38,524 nt of DNA, taken from the IMG/VR virus record IMGVR_UViG_3300037339_000138, positions 1 through 38,524 of that record; one strand, 5' to 3'. Position numbers and translations under genes: made by a program. This document shows, in pieces, positions 16,375 to 24,774 of the stretch. The DNA comes from a virus. Each line of letters opens with the position of its first letter. Within the stretch, counting starts at the first letter, position 1. The notes below the pieces were generated by a model. The model was not told the origin of the DNA. It was given only the letters and a program-made list of their open reading frames with translations, and ran no database searches.

Positions 16375-17192
16375 AAAGGAAGGGACTCTTGTGGACCAGC
16401 CTTCTTTACTTTGTATTCATGGTCTCCACATTCTCGTGGGGGAATAGCAAAGGGGGTTTCTATAGCACGAATAGGAACTATGGGGGGCTCATGGTCAGAC
16501 CTTAGTCGTTCCTTAGAAACACCAATGTTAGGGTCCAAGGGAATAGAAATAGGCTCTACCTCAAAGTATTGATTGGTACCAGCGGCAAGGCCAGCTTGGT
16601 ACGCAACATTTAATCGCTCTTTACGACTAAGACCAATTATAGAAGAGGCTTTTAGAGCCTTTGAAAGCTCCTGTACATAACCCAAGTGCATTCTCTTCTT
16701 AGTATCCTCATCACTCTTACTTAAAATGCCCTTTGGAAGATTTCGTTCAGCTGCAGAACGTTTGTACCGATCTTGTATTTCCGCCAAGAGCTTCTTCTTA
16801 ATGTCCATCTCGTCCTCGTCTATTGCTTCTTTCATAGACTTAATAAGGGCATTAGCTCTATCAAAGCTTTTCTTTACTTTCATCTTACCTTCTTTTTCAG
16901 CCTGTGATTCCATTTTCTTTAGTCTCTTATAATAGTCTGGAATTTCTGTAAGATGATCTTTGGAAATCTCTTTAACTTTATCTTTATCAGGAGTGTGTTC
17001 CTTCTCTATCTTTTTACCTGCTTTAAGCTCTTCGGGGTCAAATTCTTTATCGGACTTATTATCCCCCTTACCACCCTTTATCTCTTCGGCTTTCTTAAAC
17101 TTACTATGCATAATATTACTCTTAATAGTAAAAGATGTCTTACTTTCAGACTCTGAAAGAGGTTTTGGGGCGTATGGTTTATATTCAGGCAT
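16362..17192 (-). CDS. DUF5661-domain head-cluster protein
   Basis: This is a 276-residue, highly charged protein. Residues about 48-95 match the DUF5661 pattern: EFDPEELKAGKKIEKEHT, then ISKDHLTEIPDYYKRLKKME. That small helical domain is common in phage and plasmid proteins and has no proven function. Residues 100-180 are Lys/Glu-rich helices, and the C-terminus is Pro-rich and ends in SLPFWRR. It lies between the pyrophosphatase-like protein and the LYLED protein. It may be a scaffold-like or DNA-associated head protein, possibly related to the polyvalent-protein domains that phages co-inject. Domain call confident, role unknown. Confidence 0.7.
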   Translation of the reverse strand: MPEYKPYAPKPLSESESKTSFTIKSNIMHSKFKKAEEIKGGKGDNKSDKEFDPEELKAGKKIEKEHTPDKDKVKEISKDHLTEIPDYYKRLKKMESQAEKEGKMKVKKSFDRANALIKSMKEAIDEDEMDIKKKLLAEIQDRYKRSAAERNLPKGILSKSDEDTKKRMHLGYVQELSKALKASSIIGLSRKERLNVAYQAGLAAGTNQYFEVEPISIPLDPNIGVSKERLRSDHEPPIVPIRAIETPFAIPPRECGDHEYKVKKAGPQESLPFWRR

Positions 17193-17229
17193 AAATAGGA
17201 TGCACTCCGTTCAAGTATAACACCTTTTA

Positions 17230-17736
17230 TTACACTTTTCTAGGATTTATGTAAAGATTTGGTCCTTTAAGAATATTACTCTTAATCATTGACTCAGACA
17301 GATAGAGGATTTCTTTAGACTTAATGAGTTTACCATTAGATTTCTTCGCTTTAGACTTAAATTCATCAAGTGAAAGTTCCTTCATACTTCCAAAGAACCT
17401 AGAGTCATTAAAATGCCTTAGATAAGCAGCTTTAGCGGAATGTGAGTCCTTAAATCCAATCATAACTTTTTGCTCATCAACTTCCTTAAATTCAGGTCTC
17501 TTTAGCTGAGTTATTACAAATACCTTATCAGAAGACTTATCTGGCCCTACAAAAACATCTACTTCATCCCCATCCAGGCCCAGGGTACCCCTGACATACC
17601 CATAGGGGTGCTTCATTTTAGTCTTACCGTGCTCGTCTGCTTCAGGGTCGTACCAATGTCTAACTGACCCCTTTCTATTCTCTATAGAAACTGGAAGACC
17701 TTGAAACTCCATTCTATAAGACAACTTATGCTTCAT
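17230..17736 (-). CDS. Inorganic-pyrophosphatase-like (InPase) polyvalent-protein domain
   Basis: This 168-residue protein matches the small InPase domain found in phage polyvalent proteins: GLPVSIENRKGSVRHWYDP, then YGYVRGTLGLDGDEVDVFVG (the acidic DGDEVDV cluster is the likely metal site), then KVFVITQLKRPEF and DEQKVMIGFKD with SAKAAYLRHF. The last 35 residues carry LYLSESMIKS and GPNLYINPRKV elements. It starts at the base where the portal gene ends. The domain is known from proteins delivered with phage or plasmid DNA; whether it hydrolyses pyrophosphate here, or simply binds nucleic acid, is not known. The family call is by motif. Confidence 0.75.
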   Translation of the reverse strand: MKHKLSYRMEFQGLPVSIENRKGSVRHWYDPEADEHGKTKMKHPYGYVRGTLGLDGDEVDVFVGPDKSSDKVFVITQLKRPEFKEVDEQKVMIGFKDSHSAKAAYLRHFNDSRFFGSMKELSLDEFKSKAKKSNGKLIKSKEILYLSESMIKSNILKGPNLYINPRKV

Positions 17737-20700
17737 TACAAACTAGTTTTCCAAGAGTCCAACTCAGAAAGATCTATCTCTAAATACTTATGTCTATCCG
17801 ATACTATCAAAGACTTACCAAAAGAATCATTATATTGAGGAGCACCAACGGAGTCTTCGGCTTTTCCTTGGCTAGTAGTATCTTCCCCAGCAGCGGGCTG
17901 TGTTAGAGCCTGCTGTGCCTCAGCTTGCGCCTTTTGCTGCTCCATTTGAGCCTTTTGCTGCTCTTCTGCTGACTTCTGTTGCATAGCCTGCAGATAGGTA
18001 GGATTCATAGGAATGTCCCCAAACTCCAGGTCAGGAAGGTCATCTGACCTGCGAATCTCATTCAAAGTAAGATAGGAAGATACCTGCTCAGTCCTTAGGG
18101 TATGTTTTTCCTGGTCCGTTAGTTCTTCCAGACCTGCAAAGTCAAAGACAAAGTGGTCATCAATCTTATTGATAACATACTCATTAATGAGCTTAGATAT
18201 GAACCTAAGAAGAGGTTTAAGACCACGGTCTCTGGAAGCTTTCAGCTTCCATTCCTGAGAGGACTCAAATAGAGGAGTCTGCTGAACGCCACCCTTTAGA
18301 TCAAAGTTAATCTCAGCTGGATCTATTAAAAAGACCCCGCATGTGATTTTTATGAGGTATTCAAGCCAAGAACCAAACTCCATATCCCTGTTATTGGGAT
18401 GAAGGTCAATCCATTCCAAACCTTGTTCTGACTGTAAGATCGGAGTTCTCCAGGAATTAGAACAGAGAACATTATTAGCTACAAACATATGATCTTTGTG
18501 GTCTACAGACACATCGAACATAGGAACATAAAGCCCTGTATTACTTAGTTCCACAACAGTAGCGGTACTATAGTCATTAAGCCATGAGGGAGTTTCTTGG
18601 CCACACTTCTCCAAATATCTAATAAGCCTAGAACGGCTACACCCGTCTTCTCCGGACAGGATAGAATTAAGATCCATGCGCTCTCTTCGTGTAAGAAGAC
18701 TATAACTGCTTTCTTTATTTACGTTTCTACAAACATTTAAATACTTAATAATAGTACTCTTAGGAACCTTATCGAACTTATTAGATTCATTAAGCTTCTT
18801 AAGACCTTTAGGCTGCTTGTGATATTGCAAAAATCCTACAATATCAAAGAACAAATCCCTATCCTTAACCCTGAGCAAGTGAGGAGATTCTTTATATATT
18901 CTATTCTTTCCTTCAATTACTACTTTATTCTTGCCCTCAGACAAAGCACACCTAATCCCGACAGACAGAAGAAGATGCTTTATTTGATCTCTAATATCAT
19001 CTGCAGAAATAGTTATTTCTGGAGAACGTCTCTTTGCATTGTTGCCGTCCGCAGAGAATATGCCTCTCAAAAAAGCAACCCTATGAGACCTAGGCATAGT
19101 GAACAAGTTAGATGGAACTACTTTCTTCTTGCCAGCAGTAAAGCCATGAGAAGAAAACCATTTAGCTACCTCAACATCATTTATTCTAATCTGTGTTACT
19201 AAAGAAGATACAGATTTAAATCCATACTTTTCCTTTATATCTTCTATCTGTTCTTCCGAGCGCTTGTAAATATGCTTCTCAGCAGAGGGGAAGAATTCCT
19301 TAATAACCGACAAGTGGTTCTCTAAAATCTCTTGCTCTTTTTCGTGGTGATAGAATATTTGAACAGACCTAGGTCCTATATATCCGTCACCAATAAGCCA
19401 GCCAAGTACTTCCATAAACTCAGGAGTAGCCCTCTTTCCTGCCACACCCAGGGTTGTGCCAACAGCGGTATCTTCTCTATTTACAAGAAGAACATCTCCT
19501 AAAACAAGCTCATCTTGGGTTTTCCACTCGGGGTCTCCTGACTCCCCTACAACCTTGATTTTGTGATCTGGAGAAGTAGAAATAGTAACCCCATTATCTA
19601 ACTTAGTATGACAAAGTACTTTATCTTCTTTTGTCTTATAAACTAAACCAGTCTCCCAAGAAGTACCCGTCCATATATGCACAGGCACTTCTTTTTTGTC
19701 ACCACAAATACTTGACAAAGAAGAAAATCCATTTTCCCTGGTGTATATCCTAGTATCCCCAGCTAGACAGTTTTCTACTCCCTCAAGGTTAGACCTCCAC
19801 TGACGGCGAAAAGCCTCTAACATGTCAGGGGTCATGGCATCCCCTTTGAAGTTTAAAATTCCTTTCGGGGCACTGGATTGTGAAAAAAATCGCCTATTAT
19901 ACTCTTCTGCATATAAGTGAGCTGTAACTATAGTTACTAGTTGCTCAAGTTCCCCATAACCATACCCTTGAATATAAATATCTGTACGAGGGTTTCTTAC
20001 ACCAAATACCATCTCGCTTCTATCATAAACGTTTTCAATCTGCCCATTTAAGATTTGAACATAGTCTGGAGACTTACTAGTAATACCCCTTTCGTACAGC
20101 TTTAACATACGATAAGGATGTCTAGTGTCTGCATTAGAAGCTACTAAGCTACTTCCACTATAATTAGCGGACCTTTTGTGCCATGAGTTATTTGGACCAA
20201 AGGGGGTATCTGGAGCTGCTATACGAATAGTAGCAGCATCTACAGCCATAAACTCATATGGCTGACCTCTCCTATCTGGTACTAGCTCGAACGTCATTTG
20301 ATCGTACATAAGACTGTCCCGTACAGTCTTCTTTAAAAAGGACTCAAAGTCGTCGCGCTTAGTATTATTATAGGGATTAGGAGTATCATATCCACAGTTG
20401 TAGATAAATCTTTCTAAATCTTTAATAAACTCCTGCTCTGACTTAGTAGTCAGATGGCTAGGGTCTTTATGCTTAATGACATAGCCAACACTTTTAGAAG
20501 ACCTATAAGGAACGCTAAATGCAGCTACCTGATTGCATCTAGTTTGCAATATAGCAGAGACTACGGCTACTTGATGAGGTATTCTCTTTAACACATCATA
20601 AGTAACAGAATACTTACGGTCTTTATAGCCCATAGCATACTGTATGGACAATGGGTCATACATTAATGACCGAAGACCTTGAGCTGCATCTTCTGGTTTT

Positions 20701-20795
20701 AATCTAGACTTAATAATATGATCACGAACTAAAGAGGGGATAGAGCTAGTCTGATCCTGCCAAGAAGCTAATGTATCATTCCATTCGGTGCTCAT
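17736..20795 (-). CDS. Portal protein interrupted by an intein
   Basis: The 1019-residue precursor contains a 438-residue intein (residues 343-780), leaving a 581-residue mature portal. The exteins match the phage portal family: YDVLKRIPHQVAVVSAIL (67-84), a beta domain, GYGYGELEQLVTIVTAHLYAEE with YNRRFFSQSSAPKGIL (277-314), EAFRRQWRSNLEGVEN (327-342), and after the intein SWRTPILQSEQGLEWIDL and then LIKITCGVFLIDPAEINF, the fold that forms the dodecameric DNA channel at the head vertex. A Gln/Ala-rich tail with repeated QQKAQ follows and ends in HKYLEIDLSELDSWKTSL. It overlaps the 707-residue gene by 4 bases. The insertion lies in a conserved segment, so correct splicing should be essential. 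Confidence 0.92.
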   Translation of the reverse strand: MSTEWNDTLASWQDQTSSIPSLVRDHIIKSRLKPEDAAQGLRSLMYDPLSIQYAMGYKDRKYSVTYDVLKRIPHQVAVVSAILQTRCNQVAAFSVPYRSSKSVGYVIKHKDPSHLTTKSEQEFIKDLERFIYNCGYDTPNPYNNTKRDDFESFLKKTVRDSLMYDQMTFELVPDRRGQPYEFMAVDAATIRIAAPDTPFGPNNSWHKRSANYSGSSLVASNADTRHPYRMLKLYERGITSKSPDYVQILNGQIENVYDRSEMVFGVRNPRTDIYIQGYGYGELEQLVTIVTAHLYAEEYNRRFFSQSSAPKGILNFKGDAMTPDMLEAFRRQWRSNLEGVENCLAGDTRIYTRENGFSSLSSICGDKKEVPVHIWTGTSWETGLVYKTKEDKVLCHTKLDNGVTISTSPDHKIKVVGESGDPEWKTQDELVLGDVLLVNREDTAVGTTLGVAGKRATPEFMEVLGWLIGDGYIGPRSVQIFYHHEKEQEILENHLSVIKEFFPSAEKHIYKRSEEQIEDIKEKYGFKSVSSLVTQIRINDVEVAKWFSSHGFTAGKKKVVPSNLFTMPRSHRVAFLRGIFSADGNNAKRRSPEITISADDIRDQIKHLLLSVGIRCALSEGKNKVVIEGKNRIYKESPHLLRVKDRDLFFDIVGFLQYHKQPKGLKKLNESNKFDKVPKSTIIKYLNVCRNVNKESSYSLLTRRERMDLNSILSGEDGCSRSRLIRYLEKCGQETPSWLNDYSTATVVELSNTGLYVPMFDVSVDHKDHMFVANNVLCSNSWRTPILQSEQGLEWIDLHPNNRDMEFGSWLEYLIKITCGVFLIDPAEINFDLKGGVQQTPLFESSQEWKLKASRDRGLKPLLRFISKLINEYVINKIDDHFVFDFAGLEELTDQEKHTLRTEQVSSYLTLNEIRRSDDLPDLEFGDIPMNPTYLQAMQQKSAEEQQKAQMEQQKAQAEAQQALTQPAAGEDTTSQGKAEDSVGAPQYNDSFGKSLIVSDRHKYLEIDLSELDSWKTSL
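18456..19769 (-). mobile_element. LAGLIDADG intein in the portal gene
   Basis: The 438-residue intein has Cys343 at its N-terminus (CLAGDTRIYT, block A), GVTISTSPDHKIKV with His411 (block B), two dodecapeptide motifs VLGWLIGDG (463-471) and LRGIFSADG (576-584) of a homing endonuclease, and a C-terminal VPMFDVSVDHKDHMFVANNV segment (block F) ending LCSN before extein Ser781. The terminal Asn is preceded by Ser instead of the usual His. The frame is intact, so splicing and homing may both be active. The insert joins extein sequences GVEN and SWRTP. Confidence 0.9.
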
Positions 20796-22915
20796 TTAAT
20801 AAACTCACTAAGAGAAGATAAAGACTTTGATAAACGAGCATGAGCCCACGTATTAAATCTATGACGGTCTTTTCCAGAAATGGACAACTGTCCCTTGGCT
20901 ACTAAAATAGGATCGTATGCAAGCTCATTAATCATAAAAAGAGCTTCCATACTATTAGGCAATAATAAACTTAGTTCTTCTTTGATAGAGGAGTTTAAAG
21001 ACTTTAGAAAACCAACTGGGTCCAAAGATTTACTAACCTTCTTTTCCTCATCTTCTTTAACTTCTAGTTCCTTATCCACGTTAGCTTGGACTGAATCTTC
21101 ATCTTCATGCTTCCAGTCCTTACCTTTATCTGGGTCATCCTTGGTAACAAGACCAGAGTTGGCAACTCCAACAGGGTGTTTAGCGTAAGAAGCTTCAACC
21201 TCTCTTTTAGCCTTACGGTCGTCTGGAGTAGTCACTCCGGCATTAGGCATTTGTATTGCCTTAGATAAGTCTAAATAGATAGGAAGAGATTTAGAAGTAA
21301 TACCAAGTCTAGCTCTTTCATCCTTGATTACCTGTTTACTAAACTCCCCTTGTGTCATACTAGCAATATCTTTCTGGGGTGCACTTGTTTTACTAGAAGT
21401 ACTCTTCGAACGCAATAAATGCTGACCAAGTTTCACAGCTCCACCAATTCCATATTGTACACCACCAGAAGCTATATATCCCCCACCCTCTGCAGTTGCA
21501 GCAGCTGCCCCAAGGCGCTCTCCAGCTAGCCTAGCTCTATCAAAAATAGAAGAATAGTTTGTGGCTTTCTTCTTTGCGGAAGCAGTGCCAGGAGTCCCTC
21601 CACCAGGCGGTCCACCACCGGGAGGCCCACCACCGGGTGGAGGGGGAGGTGGAGGTGGAGGTGGAGGTGGAGGTGGAGGTGGAGGTGGAGGTGGAGGTGG
21701 AGGGGGAGGACCGCCAGGGGGAGGAGGAGGAGGCCCACCAGGGCGAGGGGCAGCCGCTGCCTGTGCACCACCCATCTTCTTCTTATTAGAAGCCGCTACA
21801 GCTGCTCTTTTAGCTTTAGTCTCTTCTGATGGTCCTGTTTTAGCTGCCGGAGCTTCAGAAGGCGCAGAAGTTTTGGTAGTCTCAGAAGGCCCAGAAGGGC
21901 CAGTAGTAGGGGTAGAGGCAGAAGGAGTAGCAGCACTAGGAGTAGTTTTTCCCGCTTTAGCATTATCTTTTGTAGACTTAACCCTCTTAGTAGATTTAAT
22001 CTTTTTAGCGGAAGGTTTCTTAGTTTCTTTCTTATGTTTGTCAGCCACACTTCCAAGGGAATCTAACCATGTAGTAAACTTCACATCTTCCTTCATGGAC
22101 ATTCCAGGATGATCTTTTATAGCGTCATAAGACTGTCGAGCCTTTTCAGCAGACGTGGCTGCTTCTTTATATCTTGCGTTTCTAATATGGTCTTCAGCTT
22201 CATCCATATGGTCAGTGTAAAACTTACCGTCTACAAACTGCTTTGTTTCCCACTCTGGATTAGCTTCTTTAAACTTAGATAACCTAGGACCAATCTTTTT
22301 CCACTCTTCTAAAGTCGAGGCAGACACGGGCTTAGCTAACTTATCTGGAGAAGAGGAAACGGGGCCAGTAGACTTATCACCAGAAGAAACTGGTTTTGTA
22401 ACAGGTTTTTGCCCGTCAGCAGCCTCAGACGGGGTTTCCGGGGGACTTACTTGGTCTTCTGTTGTTTTACCTACTGCTGTTTTATCTTCCGTTTTGGGTC
22501 CAGCACCCTTGGCCTGTCTACCAGGCCCTGACCCCTTCTTACGCCTCCAACCTCCTTCGGGTCCTTGTTCATACCCTAGAGAAGCCTTAGGGACACCTTC
22601 CCCCATGTACCATTCCCATTGCTCTGTTCTAGCAGAGCGCCCACCAGTAGAACGAGGCTTAGGAGTGGAAGGAGTCTTTCCTACTGAGGGAGTGGCCCCT
22701 GGTTGTGCGGGAGCCCTAGCAGAGGGCTTGGGTGTTTTTGGTCTGGTAGTAACAGCGGGAGCCCTAGCAGAGGGCTTCCCAGGAGAAAAAGGTTTAGGAG
22801 TGGAAGGGGACTTTCCTACGGGGGATGCAAGACTAGACTTAGGCTGTGCAGGAGCCCTAGCAGAAGGCTTATTTGCCTTCTCTAAATCTTCTATATAAAG
22901 ACCAGGCTTGAACAT
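20792..22915 (-). CDS. Large low-complexity head-cluster protein with polyproline tract
   Basis: This 707-residue protein lies upstream of and coupled to the portal gene (ATGA). Residues 1-100 hold three KPSARAPA repeats and two STPKP repeats. Residues 200-310 are a folded helical part (EEWKKIGPRLSKFKEANPEWE, then EAEDHIRNARYKEAATSAEKARQ, TPR-like). Residues about 380-440 are a run of more than 30 Pro broken by Gly, and the C-terminal third is helical and charged. It starts MFKPGLYIEDLEKAN, and SLPIYLDLSKA occurs near residue 560, both resembling a motif in neighbours. Its size, composition and position suggest an internal head protein or portal-associated scaffold. No catalytic motif is seen. 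The function is unknown. Confidence 0.7.
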   Translation of the reverse strand: MFKPGLYIEDLEKANKPSARAPAQPKSSLASPVGKSPSTPKPFSPGKPSARAPAVTTRPKTPKPSARAPAQPGATPSVGKTPSTPKPRSTGGRSARTEQWEWYMGEGVPKASLGYEQGPEGGWRRKKGSGPGRQAKGAGPKTEDKTAVGKTTEDQVSPPETPSEAADGQKPVTKPVSSGDKSTGPVSSSPDKLAKPVSASTLEEWKKIGPRLSKFKEANPEWETKQFVDGKFYTDHMDEAEDHIRNARYKEAATSAEKARQSYDAIKDHPGMSMKEDVKFTTWLDSLGSVADKHKKETKKPSAKKIKSTKRVKSTKDNAKAGKTTPSAATPSASTPTTGPSGPSETTKTSAPSEAPAAKTGPSEETKAKRAAVAASNKKKMGGAQAAAAPRPGGPPPPPPGGPPPPPPPPPPPPPPPPPPPPPPPPPGGGPPGGGPPGGGTPGTASAKKKATNYSSIFDRARLAGERLGAAAATAEGGGYIASGGVQYGIGGAVKLGQHLLRSKSTSSKTSAPQKDIASMTQGEFSKQVIKDERARLGITSKSLPIYLDLSKAIQMPNAGVTTPDDRKAKREVEASYAKHPVGVANSGLVTKDDPDKGKDWKHEDEDSVQANVDKELEVKEDEEKKVSKSLDPVGFLKSLNSSIKEELSLLLPNSMEALFMINELAYDPILVAKGQLSISGKDRHRFNTWAHARLSKSLSSLSEFIK
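21636..21707. repeat. GGTGGA hexanucleotide array encoding polyproline
   Basis: Nine perfect tandem GGTGGA units (21648-21701) are flanked by variant GGTGGA and GGGGGA units, about 12 units in all. On the coding strand they encode Pro pairs. The unit length is a multiple of three, so slippage would change protein length without frameshift. Confidence 0.95.
22707..22870. repeat. Three 23-base direct repeats encoding KPSARAPA
   Basis: Near-identical copies lie at 22707-22729, 22755-22777 and 22848-22870 (third with two changes). Each contains AGCCCT-N5-AGGGCT, so each could fold as a small hairpin in DNA or mRNA. They encode the repeated KPSARAPA segments at the start of the 707-residue protein. 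Confidence 0.85.
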
Positions 22916-22920
22916 GCTGA

Positions 22921-23619
22921 CTATCCCGCTCCCTCTTCGCTAACTCTACCATAAGTTGGTCTTGTGTTTTTGCCATAAATAGCAGCAACATCCTCTGGAG
23001 AGGTTCCAGTGGAATCCATATTAATGATTTGAGGGGACTTTTTTCCAACCATTATTTCAGCAAGTTGCTCTTTTGCTTTAGAGCCTTTACGAGGACTAAT
23101 TGCCTTTTGAGACAGCAAATCAATACCAGAGGTGTGCTCCCCCAGCATATGAGCAGGAACTTCCCGCTCAACTAAAGAACTTTCATCTAAAACCTTTAGA
23201 TTCGTATTATACTTGGAATTCTGACAAACAACAAGCTGAACCGGCTCTGTAGAGGTTGATAATGAATAAGAAATACCTCTTTTAAGGATAAGCTCATCTC
23301 CTGGCACAGCTTTTACCTCTTGGAGAATGTCCCCGTCCCTCAGCGAGGCAAACAAAATACCAGATAATATTCTTATGGTTTTATCCTTTGTTGGATGTTG
23401 AACTACTGGGGTTGCACTATTTGAAAGCATATACTCAAAATACGTCTCAAAGGACTTCCCAGAAAAACCAAACACAACATACCCTGTCTTAGTCTTTTCG
23501 TGCATCCCTCCTACTATTAAGGTAGAGGAATTTCTACGTACAATATCCGAATGTTTCTTTATAGTTCTAGAGTCTGGTAGACGCCTCTTATTCTTAAAGT
23601 TACCTAAACTAGCAGCCAT
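22921..23619 (-). CDS. Cupin-like beta-barrel head-cluster protein
   Basis: This is a 232-residue protein. Residues about 82-140 have the strand and turn pattern of a cupin-type barrel: IRILSGILFASLRDGDI, VKAVPGDELILKRGISYSLS, and then LVVCQNSKY, but without the metal-binding His set, so an enzymatic role is unlikely. The N-terminus is basic and the C-terminal 70 residues are charged and flexible, ending YGRVSEEGAG. It lies 6 bases from the polyproline gene and 11 bases from the membrane protein. A structural role in the head is plausible; family assignment is by strand pattern only. Confidence 0.6.
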   Translation of the reverse strand: MAASLGNFKNKRRLPDSRTIKKHSDIVRRNSSTLIVGGMHEKTKTGYVVFGFSGKSFETYFEYMLSNSATPVVQHPTKDKTIRILSGILFASLRDGDILQEVKAVPGDELILKRGISYSLSTSTEPVQLVVCQNSKYNTNLKVLDESSLVEREVPAHMLGEHTSGIDLLSQKAISPRKGSKAKEQLAEIMVGKKSPQIINMDSTGTSPEDVAAIYGKNTRPTYGRVSEEGAG

Positions 23620-23629
23620 AATATACCCC

Positions 23630-24235
23630 TCAATGATTCTTTAAATATAGAGACACATCGTCGTAGGCAGCCTCCTCATGATGACTGCCAATGTACAACT
23701 TTTCTCCACGTAAACCAGCTATTATAAAGTTTGAAAGCATGGACACATAGCCACATGTCCACATAACTAATGCCATAATCCATAAGTTGTTATCATACAA
23801 CATAGAATGAACAAATACAGGAACAGCAAACATGAAACTCCCAAGCATATAAGCTTCACCTTGCTCCGAGTGCCTATGTTCGTGCTGTTGTACTGGCCCC
23901 CACTCTCCCTTGGAGCTAGCACGCCATCCTGGACCGTAGAAAATAGCATGAGGACCTAGAGTAGTACCTCCCCAAGTACGGTACTTACCAAAAGGAGGCT
24001 GAATCTTAGGACTAAGCTCAATCTTCTTGCCACCCTGTTTATAAGTATACCAGGTACGGGCTGGCCATGAGTTAGGCTTTAAATCCATAGTAAGAACTGG
24101 GCTTCCCTGTGTTGCTTCTTTCTCCCAACATAAGTTTGTACCCCAACATGCCCACATAAAAAGAATAGCTAGCCAAGTTATGATATCCCATGGAAGAGTA
24201 ATTAGAAATATGAAGAAACGATGCCAGGGTGTCAT
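23630..24235 (-). CDS. Membrane protein with HExxH zinc-peptidase-like motif
   Basis: This is a 201-residue protein with membrane segments at about residues 7-32, 131-148 and 151-173. Between them, GPVQQHEHRHSEQGEAYM (114-130) contains HEHRH at 118-122, a perfect HExxH zinc-peptidase motif, and HHEEAAYD (185-192) could supply the third ligand as in gluzincins. The segment between residues 80 and 110 is Gly/Trp-rich. It would sit in the host membrane or virion-associated membrane. It is coupled by ATGA to the 59-residue zinc protein upstream. It may process a membrane or cell-wall partner during entry or lysis, or be inactive. Motif seen, function inferred. Confidence 0.55.
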   Translation of the reverse strand: MTPWHRFFIFLITLPWDIITWLAILFMWACWGTNLCWEKEATQGSPVLTMDLKPNSWPARTWYTYKQGGKKIELSPKIQPPFGKYRTWGGTTLGPHAIFYGPGWRASSKGEWGPVQQHEHRHSEQGEAYMLGSFMFAVPVFVHSMLYDNNLWIMALVMWTCGYVSMLSNFIIAGLRGEKLYIGSHHEEAAYDDVSLYLKNH

Positions 24236-24411
24236 CTAGTTGCCCTTTTAGCTTTCTTACGAAGTTCCATTTTCATATAATGGTCTTGGTCTCTTTTTTC
24301 CTTAGATTCCTTACACTGACAAGGTATAAAGTACCCTATCTCCCCATTAACTACGGAAGACTTGGACTCTCCACAATATTCACATACAAAATGAGGAATA
24401 TAGGGAATCAT
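24232..24411 (-). CDS. 59-residue zinc-binding small protein
   Basis: A 60-codon frame starts with ATG at 24411 and stops with TGA at 24234-24232, overlapping the next start by 4 bases (ATGA). The protein begins MIPYIPHFVCEYCGESKSS and carries a second CxC pair (PCQCKE), so Cys10, Cys13 and two later cysteines could bind zinc. The C-terminal 25 residues are Lys/Arg/Glu-rich. It starts 7 bases past the stop of the S4 gene. Coding overlap and the cysteine pattern support it as real. Function unknown. Confidence 0.7.
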   Translation of the reverse strand: MIPYIPHFVCEYCGESKSSVVNGEIGYFIPCQCKESKEKRDQDHYMKMELRKKAKRATR

Positions 24412-24417
24412 ATAGTA

Positions 24418-24774
24418 TTATCCTCTGTAGTTAAACTTAGTAGGGTCATTTATATATGGACTAGTTCCTGGGGAAGTTTGTCTTGAAGTTCTTAAGGTTA
24501 AACGACTAGAAGGAACTACAACAATATCTTGTCCTTTGGTCCTTCCATTAGGAAACCTAAGTTCAAGATAAAAAGGCTCCCCCGAAGAAACAGTATCTTT
24601 CAAGGAAGATATTAGCATACCATTTAAATATACTAAACCAGATTTAGTATAGTTTCTAGATTCCCGAACGCTATTGGTTAACCCACTAAGGTCAAGTATA
24701 CGCCAAACTTGAACATTAGTTTGATGTTTAAGAGTAGGCCAAGATATTACTTTAGGGGAGTTCTCACAGACCAC
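24418..24774 (-). CDS. S4-domain RNA-binding protein
   Basis: This 118-residue protein uses a GTG start preceded by AAGG at 7 bases. Residues 22-71 follow the S4 fold: VWRILDLSGLTNSVRESRNY, then KSGLVYLNGMLISSLKD with a beta-turn GEPFYLELRF. S4 domains bind structured RNA in ribosomal proteins, pseudouridine synthases and stress proteins. Here the domain is alone with a disordered tail (RTSRQTSPGTSPY). Its place next to peptide deformylase, and a tRNA island downstream in the window, suggests a role at the host ribosome or on tRNA. The tail ends with NYRG. Confidence 0.7.
   Translation of the reverse strand: MVCENSPKVISWPTLKHQTNVQVWRILDLSGLTNSVRESRNYTKSGLVYLNGMLISSLKDTVSSGEPFYLELRFPNGRTKGQDIVVVPSSRLTLRTSRQTSPGTSPYINDPTKFNYRG

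Noticed and set aside
21636-21707. CRISPR-like array
   Set aside because: The repeat units are six bases with no spacers; it is a coding microsatellite.
21561-22112. Plus-strand open frame of 183 codons with a polyglycine run
   Set aside because: It is the complement of the polyproline tract in the 707-residue minus-strand gene and has no start signal of its own; all real genes here are on the minus strand.
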